Shown: one piece after another, positions 33,109 to 45,816 of the stretch
How positions within the stretch are numbered: position 1 is the stretch's first letter
How the letters are laid out: each line of letters begins with the position of its first letter
Assembly (NCBI RefSeq): GCF_048128805.1
Contig: NC_136000.1
Coordinates: 23,577,446 to 23,641,445 of the forward strand
Direction: 5' to 3'
Source: Centroberyx gerrardi
Lineage: Eukaryota > Chordata > Actinopteri > Beryciformes > Berycidae
DNA length: 64,000 nucleotides
Position numbers and translations under genes: made by a program
Notes under the pieces: generated by a model
Told to the model about the DNA's origin: nothing
What the model saw: only the letters and a program-made list of their open reading frames with translations
Databases searched by the model: none

Positions 33109-33510
33109 GAAGAAAACTAAGAGCAGAAACCAGGAGACACAAACAGCAGGGGAAAAACTGATTTAAAGAGAAATATGGAGCAGTGGGCCAGCTGCCTTGA
33201 ACCTCTGAGTTCATATTGAGAACGGATGTCTGCAGTTTTAAATTGTCAGAAAGTGCTGTTGGTCTGAAATATAGGTCTGTTTTACTACATGTACATGTTC
33301 CCAAAATATTCATTTGGAGTTATTTTTAACAATTATGAAAGAGGACTACATTACATGCTGAATAAAAGGACCAAGGTTTTTTTTTTTTTTGCTTTTTTCT
33401 AAGCCATTAACCTGTACAGTATGTCTAATGGACTTTATGTTTACTGAATGGTTTACTAATGTCATCACATTGAAATTCAGTCAATAAAAACAATATATGT
33501 CCAATTCACA
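33109..33510 (+). other. agk: agk 3' UTR with two poly(A) signals
   Basis: Two AATAAA hexamers follow the agk stop, at 33361-33366 and 33483-33488, so alternative ends some 120 bp apart are possible. No coding potential. Confidence 0.6.
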
Positions 33511-36500
33511 AAGTCCTCTACCAAGTTTTTTTTATACCAGTTAAAAAGAGACTTGCACTCTCAGCATATTTTAGTTACAAAGTGATCAAGTGATAGAAAC
33601 ATTTCCACTGAGATCTCAGCTGCATCGTTAATACTTATACAGTATCAATGTTTTATTGTTTTAGAATGGCAGTACTGTGGAATTAACAGTTGCTCATGCT
33701 ATTAAGTTCATGTGTACATTACTGACATCTCTTACAGTGTTTCACATTAGTAAAAGTATAGACTGGTTTTGTTAGTTATTGTGTGAGTACACTTGGTTTG
33801 CAGTTACAATCGAGGAGAAATGGTTACACTAATGTGCTGCTGCATGTGTGTAATACAGATTTGCGTTCTATTGACATTCAGTGGGGTGACACACTGTACA
33901 AATAAATTCTTATTAGCTAATGCTGGTACACATCTGTGAACAACTCCACAAAGAAGGCATTTTATACAGTGGTGTGTGTTGTGTACATTCCCTTTTCCAT
34001 ACTACATACACCTGTAAAACAAACACTGTCAGAGGTCAGAGAAAGCTTCTGTGTGCCGACGGCAACATGAACCGGTCAGGATCAACAGTTTCAACTGGAG
34101 ACAGTAAGATCAGTCGCAAGTGTTAAGAACAATACACTTAAATCTTTTAGCAAATACCTTAACGTACATAATAAGTCAGTCAATTTACAGTAGCACAAGT
34201 CTGAGAAACTTTTTCCTTAAGGCCCCATTTTAATACCAGCACTGAAACCGAAGTGCCCTTTCTCTTTCACATACACTCACTGCACCGTCTTTATTCTTTC
34301 TAAACCAGCAAGGAAAACAAATATGGAGTGAAGTCAAGTTACAGGCCATAGTCTATGCCTGCTCTCTAAATCAGTGGTTCTCAACCTGGGGATAAATATA
34401 TCTATTTGTAATATACAAATTTCTGATCAATGCCCTTATGAAATAGCGAGTATTTGCAGGCTCTCGTCTTCTTCCACTGAATTAATTAGGCAAAATAACC
34501 TGAAAAGAGAAAATAAAAGCCATAACTTGGTGTCAAAGTTCCTCATCCTGCACATTTACACTTGCACCAGGGAGTTGTCAGTAGACTTGTTTTGTTTTTC
34601 GGGGGGGGTCACAAGCTGAAAAGGTTGAGAACCACTGCTCTAAATGAAGCCAGCATCGGCTTCAGATGTTCCATTGATGTACACGGAACAAATGATCAAT
34701 CTGGACGGCGACTGGATGCATTAACTTAATGAGGCGTCAGTCTGCCAGGAGTGTTCAAAAGGCACTCATCTCCAAATCGGCCCATCTCTAAAGCTGGATT
34801 CGCTGAATGGGACCGCGATGAAAAGAGCGAGAGGAACCCTCAGCCGGAACAGACGGGGCCTTTCTGTGGATCTTCCCAGAGAGGAGGGGTAAAAACCTTC
34901 TCCTCAGCCCCGGCCATGACATCACCGGATCTCCACGCACACACACACACAAAGGGATCTTTGTCACGGACACAGACAAGCAGAGAGGATCTGTCTGAAG
35001 CTGATCAACAAGAAAACTGCAAACAGCTCTATCAAGATTCTCCAGTCAACCGGATCCATGAAATACATTAGCTCCCACTGATGAACCAGACGCTGGTTTG
35101 TGTTAAAAAGAAAATGAAAGCCGGTTTAGAGTGTCTCTACAGCACACACACACTCACACACACACATACACACACCCTCCACTCCAGAACCACTTGTTGG
35201 CTCAGACTGTACATCAGTAGACCTCATGTTGGCAAAACATTGGGCCATAAACAGAACACACACACAAAAAAAACAACTTTACAGTTCAAGCATGAGCGTG
35301 TGTTCATCAGGAAATAGTCCAGTGGCGGACAATGGTGCAGCATTCATGATAAGTTCGTGTTACAGAATCACATTCATTGACGATTCCCGAATCAGCACCG
35401 CTCACAGCAAATCATGGTAAAAACATGTGACACTACACTGCAAAAAGAAAAGAAAAATCATTTAGAGAACTGTCACATGATGTGCAGTGTGACTAGGATC
35501 AAACACAGAAGCCACATTATCAGACAGCACTCTAACTCGTGCGTTGAAGGTGCAACTTCGAGTGAAATGTTGAACAACTTGTCCCTTCTCTTTCAGTCAA
35601 GCTTCATAATAAGTAGCCATCCCCGTTGAAAGAGGATATCACACTCACTGGCAAACACATTTCCATTTTATCTCACCTCTCTCACTTTCAAATATTGTTG
35701 TTTGATAAATTCACGCAGCCACACGAGGTCAAATGCACACGAAAAAGGCTGATATTTCGACAAACACGCATACTCATATTGCTTCCTCTTTGAAAGGCAA
35801 ATAGAGTGCATTCGTTTTGCAAATTCCAAAAAGTACATGAGGAGCGTTACCAGGGACGAAATAACAGGAAACATCATCTGAAGCTTAAAAAACATCCAAG
35901 TGTGGTATTACAGCAGAAGTGTTGAATCCAGTCATTTTGAATGCGTTGCCATACATGAGCGGTAGAATGAAAAGGTATTTCGAAATGCAAAAGATTCATT
36001 TCCAGGAGTGTGACGCTTCCCAAATAACAGGAATCTATTCTTCAGACAAACAGTAAGTGAACACTAGAGACTGTGTCAAAGCCAGTGACTTCCCCATAGT
36101 GATGAGTGCAGCGGAGGACGAGGCACGTACAGATCGACCCATCGTCCTGCTGTGATTTTGGATCGGACCTGATCGAGAACTTCTATATTTTCATACGATG
36201 CTCCAGCCAGGATTCACACGTGACGAAGCGAACAGACAACACATGGTGGTGGGTGAAAGATGTGAAAGGCGATAACAGCCAAGCCAACAGGCAAGTTGTT
36301 CCTTAGCCGCTTTGGGCCAGTGCACCAATTAAGGTCCTCATTATCCACACTGGTTAGAAACAGTTTCCAGAGGCCGGATGAGACACACATAGAAGGAGAT
36401 AAGACACCCGGGGGTGGTGGGACAGCAGGCAAGGGATGAGAGTCCCAGGGTGGAGGCAGTGTCTTCAGTGTGTTGGTCCGTGGGCCCGGAAAGGCGCAGA

Positions 36501-36557
36501 TAATCCAGCGGCGCCCCCGGGTGCCCCAGCCCAGGGGTCCAGACTGGGGGGGGGGGT
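33511..36557 (-). other. dennd11: dennd11 3' UTR (inferred), about 2.3-2.9 kb
   Basis: Sequence between the agk poly(A) region and the dennd11 stop. On the minus strand AATAAA occurs at 34290-34295 and 33652-33657; either could end a long dennd11 3' UTR, and the distal one would place the two convergent transcripts within about 150 bp of each other. The stretch holds a hAT-like MITE (34372-34637) and short CA tracts near 34940 and 35145-35175. No spliced coding exon was recognised. Confidence 0.45.
34372..34637. mobile_element. hAT-like MITE with perfect 8-bp target-site duplication
   Basis: The ends are CAGTGGTTCTCAACC and its inverted partner GGTTGAGAACCACTG, flanked on both sides by CTCTAAAT (34364-34371 and 34638-34645). 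CAGTGGTTCTCAA termini and 8-bp duplications are characteristic of the hAT superfamily (Charlie-like). At 266 bp it has no transposase. The exact duplication points to a fairly recent or well-preserved insertion. Confidence 0.88.
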
Positions 36558-39500
36558 TCAGGGGCAGCAGGGGTTGTCTATGACCAGCATGGCGTCGATG
36601 CCGTACACCTCCAGCAGGTCCACCAGGAAGGAGCGGTCACCCTGGGGATCCAGCCCCATGGCCCTCACGTGCTCAGCGGTCAGGGTGGGGTCGGCGCTCC
36701 CCGCTACCTCCGACAGCGTCTGGAAGATGCGGTTATTCAGCTCCATGAAGAACCTGGGGCAGCAGAGACGACTGCATCAGTACAGACATTACAATAACAT
36801 CTTCACGCTGTGATCTGCATCACACTGAATGATGAAACCAAACTGCAATAAAGGAGACAATAGTACACTCTTCAAACATACTGCCTTTGATTATGACTCC
36901 ACAGACATTTTTGGAAATGAATAGACGCATCAAGGAAAGACTTTTGTAAGGGACTCACAGAATGAAGAGATCCTCTTCGTTTGATGTGCAGTCTCCATCC
37001 ACCTCCTGAGAGTAAAGTAGCATTTGCCTGGAGAAACCAAAAAGTCAACATCAATCATCATCATCAAAAACTGTAAAAGAGGTTCCTGTATATTTTTGCT
37101 GATCACATTCAATGTTTCTCCAATATCCAATACTGATCAGCATCCATGCTCATTTTTGTTGAATATCTTAGTTAATATCTTCAAACAAATTTCAAAACTG
37201 TATTGCATATATTATTCCATAACTTTTCCAGGCCAGGAAAACACAATTATCAACTTCCATGACTTCTAAAAGGTTTTCAATGACCATAGCAGCCCTCTAT
37301 AAACCAACCAATCGCTAAAATAAAATACAATGTGTTGTCTTGAGTATCTTCATAATAATGCGAGTTATTTTCCAATAAAGATGATGCTACTTTGGCAGTA
37401 TTTCACAGTGTGTCATGTACCTCTGCTCGCTCAGCTTCCTGTATTTCTCCTTGTCGGCTCCATTCAGCCGGAGCAGCGGCTGCAAACTGTCTCTGTGCGT
37501 TTTCACATTCTGGTTATCAATGTAGACGTCGTACAGATCCTTCTTCTCCTCAAAGATCTTCTCTGTGGTGCCTTAAAACACATGCAAACATGCTCATGCA
37601 TAAGAAATCATTTTCCAGAGATTACAAGCCGGTTAATCGCACCATTAGCTATCAAACGTCACTCACAGGCCACGTACGACAACTCGGTTTCCAGGGCAGT
37701 GATGTCGGCTATGTTGATGTAGAAGAAAGGACGGAATTCAGGCACAGAAACACCGATTCCAGGTAAAGAGACATTGGCCAGGCAGCAACAGCAGTACACT
37801 GAGGGAGCAGCAGAACATACAGTATTAAATGAAACATCCCCATGGAAAGAGACAAAAAAGGATCAGGAACATATTTAGGTTGCGGATAAGATAACATGGC
37901 AGAAGCTAAACTAGAGACATAGTAAACATTCAAATAACAGCACTTAAAAGGCCGTGTGTACGTATGTGTGTGTGTTTAAGCTTCTCACCTCTGTAGCAGA
38001 CCACGCCCACAGGTGGGGGGGAGAAGATGAGGATACGTTTCCTAAGAAGTGCAAACTTCCACAGCACCATTATCTGCTCCCCGAAAAACCGGATGAACTG
38101 GGACATGCAGCCAGCTGGGTGGGTGATCTGCAGGAGGGAAATAATGAAATATGATATCAAAATATTGTTGCTGTTGTCGGGCGGAATCACAAGCAATATA
38201 ATGTTGAAATCCTAACAAAGTGAGCATTTGTAACTCTCCATTTAGATCCATGCTTGAGCAAACAAATTCTTTGGGCAAACAAATTCCACCTTGAGCGCAC
38301 AATGAAGTCACGCTTCAGAGCTTTAGCAGCAGACAGCAGTGGACAATGGCTAGCTACACCAAAAATAACATGAATAATCACAGAGCATGCGTTTGGATTG
38401 TGTGTGTTCTGGTGCTTCCTGACCTTCATCTCCGGGTGCATGCAGCGGTTGATAGTGGTGACGCTCCAGGTCGGGCAGGAGGTGACCAGGCCGTTTCCTG
38501 CTGGGGGAAGCACAGCCTTCTTATCCTCATAGAAGGCCTCCAGAGGAGAGTACTGACCAGGGCACTGCAGCTGGTGTCTACAAGAGGAGGAGGAGAAGAA
38601 GAAGAAGAAGAAGAAGAAGAAGAAGAAGAAGAAGAAGAAGAAGAAGAAGAAGAAGAAGAAGGATTCAAGTATGAGTGGTCTGAGACTCTTCAGGTTTGTA
38701 TAATTAAGCAGAGCAGGCAAAAGGAATTATGCTTAGTGTACTTGAACAAATCATGAGCTTGGTATTATAAGGTTCTATCTGACTTTTTTCTTGATCCTCA
38801 ATATCTCAGAACTGCAGATAGGACTTCATAATTCCAAGGTCAGGAAAAAAGGCACATTACAAGACTGCTACTGGAACCGAGGAAAGGATATGTGCTTTGC
38901 TCAAAGACACATTAGTGGTGGTTGGCACCTTGTGTTATCAATGCCACCAACTGCCCGATACTTTGATGAGGCACACTTACACATACAGTATTTTCTATTC
39001 TTTACACTGAAGTCAGTAGGTGTGGTATGGCAAGTGTAAATGTGATGAGAAAGACACATAAGTCCAGTCTATCATCCAAGATAAGTCCCAGACTGAATCC
39101 ATTTGCCTTGAATACAGATTTCTGCCACACTAAGGCCGCGGTGACCCTGCAGAAACTGCAGCCTAGATTACCACACTCCACACAGATTAAGCGAGATCCA
39201 ATAGTGTTCGGCAGTAACCTGAGCCCTCCGTACTTCTAACATGAAACAGTAGCTGTGTCATATATTTATGCATAGTCAATGAGGAGATAAGCTTTCGTAA
39301 GAGGAGTGAAGCAGAAGGCGCAGAGCGACTGAAGAGAAGAGAGGCTGTCAAGGTTTCTTCCATTTCAGCGCTTAGACTTCATACGAAAAAAGAAAAACTG
39401 CATATAAATGGGCTCTTGTGACGATGGCAGTAGCTGGGACTCGGGGTTCATGTTTAATAGATGAGAACATTTAAAAACACAAGACAGAAGGACAGGAGGA

Positions 39501-41495
39501 GGCAAATAAAAGAGAAATCTGCGAACGTGGACGGTGAGAAATAAAGAGAATGGAAATAAGTTGACAAAAAGAGAACGGGGGGGCCACACAAACAAAGACA
39601 GAAAGAGAGAGAAACAACATACACACACACACACACACACACAGCATGTCTTACCTGACTTGGTTCTCCAGGAAATGCATGTAGCGGTACAGGAGAGTAT
39701 AGGAAGGGGACAGGATGCCCACAGACTTCATCCTGGCTCCCCGCTCCAGCTCGCTCTCCACAGGCATGTTAGCAAAGCAGGCCAGCCCGAAGTAACAGCC
39801 TTTACGGAAATATCTACGAAAGTAAGATCAGGGGTAAACACGTTGTGACATGGATACAAAGATCCGGATACAACAGACGGATCAGTAGTCCTCTAATCAA
39901 AAGGTCCGTACTGTTCCACTGAGCGGGGAATACTTACATGAAGTCATTGGCGATCCTGTGGGAGCCGCTGGCCATCGACTTGAATTCAACTCCATCTAGA
40001 TTCATGTCGTGAGGCAAGCACCACTCGACCATATTGCCTGCCATTCACACACACACAAAATAAACCATGTGATTACTTTATTCCCCATATGTGTCAGTAC
40101 TTTCTCTCATCCTGGCCACTTCCCCTAACGTTTTATATCAGTCATACAGAATCAGGAAGTCAGGGAAAATAAGAAAGCACCGACTCATCAAATGTTAATA
40201 TCCTAACACTGACATATCCCATATGAACTGGAAGCTCTGCTATGTTGTCCCGTTTAATTATGTATTGATTATATCTTGTCTGAACAACAAAGTTCAATTT
40301 CTATTCTATTCTCAATCCAACAGGATGGCTGCTCCTTTCTAGCAGCTTGGGGCCTCAGTCACTCGCCAGCAATCGTTCTGGCATGAGCTTCTGTTTGAAT
40401 TTTGATAGATAACGAGACTGAAAGGCTGGACTAGGCAAAGGACTACTGAAGGGGCCCAGTGAAAGTAGGGGTGGTATAATTTCACCATTATTTCATTGAT
40501 TTTAAGATAGATCAATGAGAGAATATTATAGGAGGACTGTTCTGATTAGAGGTGCCACTCTCCCCACTGTCGCTACCTCCCCATCCACAGTATCAACAGC
40601 TTTGCACCAAATCACATCCAACAACATAATCTTCTCAGATGGGGGTCCCTCGCACCATATGGTATCAACTGGGGTGTGTCGCCTTTTTGCTGAGGCCTTC
40701 AAAATGTGTGAGGACCCCTGGACTGGGCTGATAACAACATGCATCCTTCATCCCGTGACTCGGTTCCCATGCAGCTTTCTCCCCCCTCTCCTCACTATAA
40801 CAGTCACAGCCTATACTTCATATTTTATTAGGATCCCCATCAGCTGACGCCTCAGGCACCGCTAGATCTGCCTGGGTTCCCCCCAAAAAAGACTTTGCAG
40901 CACAGCTAACCTCACAAGACAGACAGACAGTGAATCATGATAAACATTACTAGACAGATATCACACCATAACAACACTTCAAGAAATTCGGCAGGTCAGA
41001 CGTCTCATAAAAATGACCTAAAACTGAGAAATATTAAACAATAAAGATGAAAGATTAGATGCACTTGCTGCTGTCTGCTTGCTTACCTGATCTCGTATCA
41101 AAGGTAACCACAAACACAGCCACGATCTGGTCCTTTTCCTCCCACTGGTCTCTCACCGAGAGGCCGGGGAAGGTCCGATCAACGCCGCGAGGATCCGGGA
41201 GATCCCACCCGGGCCCAGGGTGCTCCGTTCGCGGGCGGGCCGGGCTGGCGTCCCCGCTGACAACAACAACAGCTGTTACACTTGGACTGCTGCTGGTGCT
41301 GGTGGCGGTGCTGCTGCTGCTCCTCCCAGTACCGGGCGCAGTGCCAGTCGGTGCGCGAACGTCTGGCGGTGAACTTTTCCCCGCCGGTGCGTCTTCCTTC
41401 CCGGGCGGCGGCGGCGGAGGGGCCGCCTGGGTCGGGTCGGCCGGCGGGATCTCCTCCCAGTCCAGCAGCGGGGCTCGGTCCGACTGCTCCACCAT
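36558..41495 (-). CDS. dennd11: dennd11 (KIAA1147/LCHN), DENN-domain protein
   Basis: Complete gene, nine exons on the minus strand: 41087-41495, 39938-40037, 39655-39813, 38424-38577, 37989-38127, 37667-37798, 37421-37571, 36959-37027 and 36558-36753. They join in phase to 502 residues (human 455). The start [15 protein letters not shown] matches the human N-terminus, so the longer upstream reading MFREL was not used. Conserved blocks: [71 protein letters not shown], and the C-terminus [15 protein letters not shown]. The extra length comes from a proline/serine/threonine-rich stretch (about residues 15-95) in exon 1. Family knowledge: DENN proteins often act as guanine exchange factors for Rab GTPases; LCHN was described as induced in brain after ischaemia, and its target is not firmly known to me. 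The exon at 38424-38577 has a microsatellite polypyrimidine tract. Confidence 0.95.
38595..38660. repeat. (GAA)22 triplet repeat, (TTC)22 on the dennd11 transcript
   Basis: Twenty-two GAA units, preceded by a short GAG run. It lies in the intron immediately upstream (in transcript sense) of dennd11 exon 38424-38577, ending 17 bp from the acceptor. The open frames of poly-Glu and poly-Phe that cross it are artefacts of the repeat. Confidence 0.95.
39622..39643. repeat. (CA)n microsatellite
   Basis: About eleven CA units, next to dennd11 exon 39655-39813 on its donor side. Confidence 0.85.
40826..40990. repeat. Fish dispersed repeat fragment (TTAGGATCCCCAT motif)
   Basis: TTTTATTAGGATCCCCATCAGCTGACGC and the following CTGCCTGGGTTCC resemble a common fish interspersed repeat that begins ATTAGGATCCCCATTAGCTG. 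It is truncated and sits in the first dennd11 intron. Family not assigned. Confidence 0.4.
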
Positions 41496-42932
41496 GGTGC
41501 CGCTGCTGCTGCTGCTTCCGAGGACGCGGAAAGGGAGGAAAATAACACACAAGTCGGAATATCCAGCCGAATCGAGCTCCCTAAACACACTCCTCGGGAT
41601 ATAGCATGCTTTCCTGCTGCGCTCCGGGTTGTTTTCTATCTATTTGTAAGCGTGTCACATCCACTGACGGGCTGCTCTTCCTCCTCCTGCCTCACTGTTT
41701 TGATGACGTCGCCGACTTCCGCCCACGTGGGTATATTAATATTTCATAGTGCCCTACTTTTTTGTAGCATATTTCTTTTCCCCCAACTACAAATAATCAT
41801 TATAATATTCCCATAGTATTCATATAAGGATGTAGAGTGCGTATCTTGTAAACAATAATGAGTTTATAGTGACCTTATAGTCATTTATGGTATTTTTAAT
41901 TATCTTAATAGTCCTATGAAGTTGTATTTTTGCTGTGATATTCTTATAGTATCCTTTTCAAATTTTCACATACACTTTCACAAACAATCTCAGAATGACT
42001 AGAAGAGAAGTTGTTTTTGTTATCAGCTGCACATTTAAGGTCAGGTGTGTCGCTTATGTCATTCAACCAATCAGAGAGCTGGCTGCGTCAAACCGGATGC
42101 ATAATTAGTTTAAGCAGGAAGTCATTTACATACGCGGCGCGAGATTCAAGCGTGGTGGTGCAAGAGGTGATTTGGTCGTGAGTACATGATTTGAACTTAC
42201 ACTAAAATGAGACTACTCTTACGTTAAAATAAGACTAAATTGAATGTTATGTTATGTATGGCTTTGCTATGGAGCGCCTTTAGAAATTATATCTATGAAC
42301 ACAACATCACACGACTGGAGTGCTGCATTTCACATGCCATCACATGATATGTTTAGCAGGGGGTCCCTAACGATATATATAATATAATATATATAATATA
42401 ATATAGTGTGTTTTAGGTACTCTATAGTGAGTTCATAATGACCTTGTACATGTAGAGAGAAAGCGAGAGAGGTAACTTAGCTCATAGTACATCTCTTTTT
42501 ATCTCCTATGGTATCATCATAATATCCCTAAAGGGAATTGGTGTATATGAATAATATCGTTCTAAAATAAAAAATAAAAATAGTGTAGGATCAAAATACT
42601 GCCTATAAACCAAAGAGCAGTAACTACAGTAATGAAACTGAGAAAAAAGACTTCAGAATGACTTGATGACTGGTGACTGTTAGTACAGAAGTGGACTGTG
42701 TATTGTTTTTGAGCAATTAGGTACAGAATTTTTGTTGACATGAAATCTAAACTCTGGTCATGACCTTTGACCTTTTTAAAATGCATAAAAAGTAGTTACC
42801 GCTGTGTGCCTATGTAGGGCAGTATAGCTCTTCTTTATTGGGGACAGTCAGGTGTGGGATTAAATGTTTGTTTTTGTACCTGGTCATATTGCACTAACAG
42901 TTTTTATCCCTGAGCCCAGTCAGGCCCCAGGC
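41496..42932. promoter_or_regulatory. Divergent dennd11 / wee2 upstream region
   Basis: This lies between the divergent start codons of dennd11 (41495, minus) and wee2 (42933, plus). The dennd11 side (41500-41730) is GC-rich with TGATGACGTCGCC at 41701-41713, which contains a CRE-like TGACGTC core. A possible wee2 leader exon lies near 42133-42177. The stretch 42370-42410 is a TA-rich repeat. No other coding exon was recognised. Confidence 0.5.
42133..42177 (+). other. wee2: Candidate wee2 5' non-coding exon
   Basis: A local CG-rich patch (CGCGGCGCGAGATTC) is followed by a strong donor GTGAGTAC at 42178. The first coding exon of wee2 has an acceptor-like CCCAG about 14 bp before its ATG, so an upstream leader exon is expected. 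The left boundary and the assignment are guesses. Confidence 0.35.
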
Positions 42933-45782
42933 ATGGCGATGCTGTTTGATGAGATCACTCAGCAGCTGGACTTCTCTAGCTGCGGAGAAGAGGGCAGCAG
43001 CAGCGACAACAGCTCAGACGACTGCGCCTCTGGGATCTCCGCCGTCCGAAGCCCCGGCTCCGCCTGTAGGACGCCCCGGGTGCAACGCCACCGCAGCAGA
43101 AGCATCACCTTATCCCCCTCCTTGCACCCCACCAACCCCATCCCCTATGCCGCCTGGAGGAAACTGAGGCTCTGCGACTCCCCCAGCACGCCCAAGGTGG
43201 AGTATGGCTCAAACCCTACATCCACCGTTCAGCAATTTGATTAAGGTCATTACCAGGGTCGGGGCCATTCATGAATTAAAATGAGAATGCATGGTGAATT
43301 CCTATTGGGATGTCACCCGGCTCTAAGGAGACAGAATTGGAATTGAATTGGAATGACAGGAAGCAGAATTGAATTCCATTAAAGTACATGAAATTCCACT
43401 TCTAAGAGAGTTTGTCTTGACTTGCTAAATATTATAAATCAGACCTTATGAATCAAATAACAGACAGTTAAACAAATCAAATACATTCAATCATAATGTA
43501 TGTATTCTGGTTACACGTTACGCATCAAATACCACCTGAAAGATACCTTTAACATTTTATGATATTCAGTATTGATGATATATAACACTATGTGTAATCT
43601 CAGATATGTGGTAAGAAAAAAAAACATGGAATTTCATTGACTTCAACTTCCTGAATTCCAATTCAATTCTGTTTCCTGTAGGCTTTTTCAAATTCCAATT
43701 CCTCAGTTGAATTGGAATTGATGAGTTCATTCATGAATTGACCCCAACCCTGGTCATTACTGAGCCTCTATGGTCTTGAATGATTCACCTGATTCTAAAA
43801 TTAATCTGATAGGTCAAACCATTTCTACTTTAATGGCATGAATTGCATGTCTCTTTCTCCTCTGCAGAGTCTGCTGTCTAAGTCGACCCAGCCTTGCTCC
43901 AGCACTAAGGTCAGTCGCAGTCAGAGGACGCTCCGCTTCGCCTCGGCCGCCGCTAACCTCACCCAGTGTCGCAGCCAGGCGCCCTCTGTCAATGTGAACC
44001 CCTTCACCCTCGACACCGTGCGCAGGAGCAGTGAGCGCCACGAGAGGAAGAACTGTAGGAGTGATGATGATGATGATTATGGGCACAGGTAAGATTAAAC
44101 CTCTTTGTGTAGTAGAGTAGTTCTCAGGTAGGAATTGTAAACCCCAGTGTTTCCTCAACATTATTCAGCAACAGTGGTTGCTGAATAATGTATATTGTAT
44201 ATTTTATAACATTTCATATGACATAGGGAAATTACAGTACAATTAGTCCGCTTGTATCGTGATATACACTACCACTCAAAAGTTTGGACACACATTTTTC
44301 TTTATTTTCACTATTTTCCACATTTTAGAATAATAGTAAAGACATCAAAACTATGAAATAACACAAATGGAATTATGCGGTGACCAAAAAAGTGTTAAAC
44401 AAATCAAAACTATTTTAGATTCTTTAAAGTAGCCGCCCTTTGCCTTGATGGAAAGGCAAAAGCTTTGGAAAGAAATTCACACATAGGCATCAACTTCACT
44501 ATTTATATTTGTCTAAGAAACAAATTTCAAGCATTTAAGCATAAGCCTTTAGATCAAAATGGCTTTAAGATCATGAAAAACATAGTAGATTCAGTCAGGT
44601 GTGTCCAAACTTTTGGCTGGAAGTGTAGGACTGGGGTTGAAATTGTTTTTATTACAGTGCTGGACAGTTTTCTGTTTTTAGGGTTTTTTTTACACATAGT
44701 TGTGACCTGTGAATTCCTCAGTGATCCAGTTCTATTCAGAGTACAAACAGGTTGTGCTGCCTGTGAGATTCACGGTCCGTTTCTCCTCTCAGATTGAAAC
44801 ACAGCCTGACGTCATCGGAGGAGGATGATGAAGCATTTCTCCCACCAAAGGTACAGCTATTTTTATCCGTGCTTTCTGGTGAGTAACTCCCCTCTCAGAT
44901 GCTTAGATCTGATTTCATCATCAGGCTTTGTCATGTTTGGCTGCCTCCACACTTCCTACCTTGTCCAAAATTACAGTGTTGCCGTTCAGTCCCGCTTCCG
45001 GGTTTTCTCCAAGGAATCTCCAGAGAAAAGAGCTGTCGCATGCCTCACAAAGCACTTGACGCCTGCGGAAGCGCTTACCATATTTGGTGCCGCGTCACAC
45101 AGAAATCCACTGCTTCTGCATTAAAACTCAAAAGGACTGAATTGTGTGACGTCTGCTCCTTCTTTAGAAATTCTTTGATTTCACCACAAGGCCCTCCGTC
45201 TGTTTATCTGGCAGAGGCGGGCTGTCCAGGCCTTCATGCTGTCGCGCTACGAGAGCGAGTTCCTGGAGCTGGAGCGCATCGGCGCGGGGGAGTTCGGGGC
45301 GGTCTTCAAGTGTGTGAAGAGGCTGGATGGCTGCTTGTACGCCATTAAACGCTCTCGCCGGCCCCTTGCAGGCTCTGCCAACGAGTGAGTCGACACGCAT
45401 GGCTCTCCCTGCCAAGTTATAGACGGTGCCCCTCTAACTTGGAACAGATCGATCCCAGTTTTTGATTTAGTAATGATGAGTATTCATGATGTGACACTCA
45501 AAACGGGCACTTACTGGAGAATGATGCAGGGCCTGATGAGGATGGGCCAGATTTAACAGTGAATATGCTTTGCCTTCTCAGGCAGCTGGCCCTGAAGGAA
45601 GTGTATGCGCATGCTGTTCTCGGGCATCATCCACACGTTGTGCGCTATTATTCAGCATGGGCAGAGGACGATCACATGATTATTCAGAATGAGTACTGTG
45701 ACGGTAAGCTGCAGAGCTGTGAGGGAAGATTTAAATTAGCTTTTGGTGATCTAGATTGAATGGTGTAGTTTGGATATTGTCA

Positions 45783-45816
<34 letters not shown>

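Noticed and set aside
38187-38756. Long ORFs on both strands with runs of Phe (minus) and Glu (plus)
   Set aside because: They are produced by the (GAA)22 repeat in a dennd11 intron, and neither has homology outside the overlapping exon.
41059-41604. 181-residue plus-strand ORF antisense to dennd11 exon 1
   Set aside because: GC-rich coding sequence with biased codons leaves the opposite strand open. The minus-strand frame matches human DENND11 and has splice sites; the plus frame matches nothing I know.
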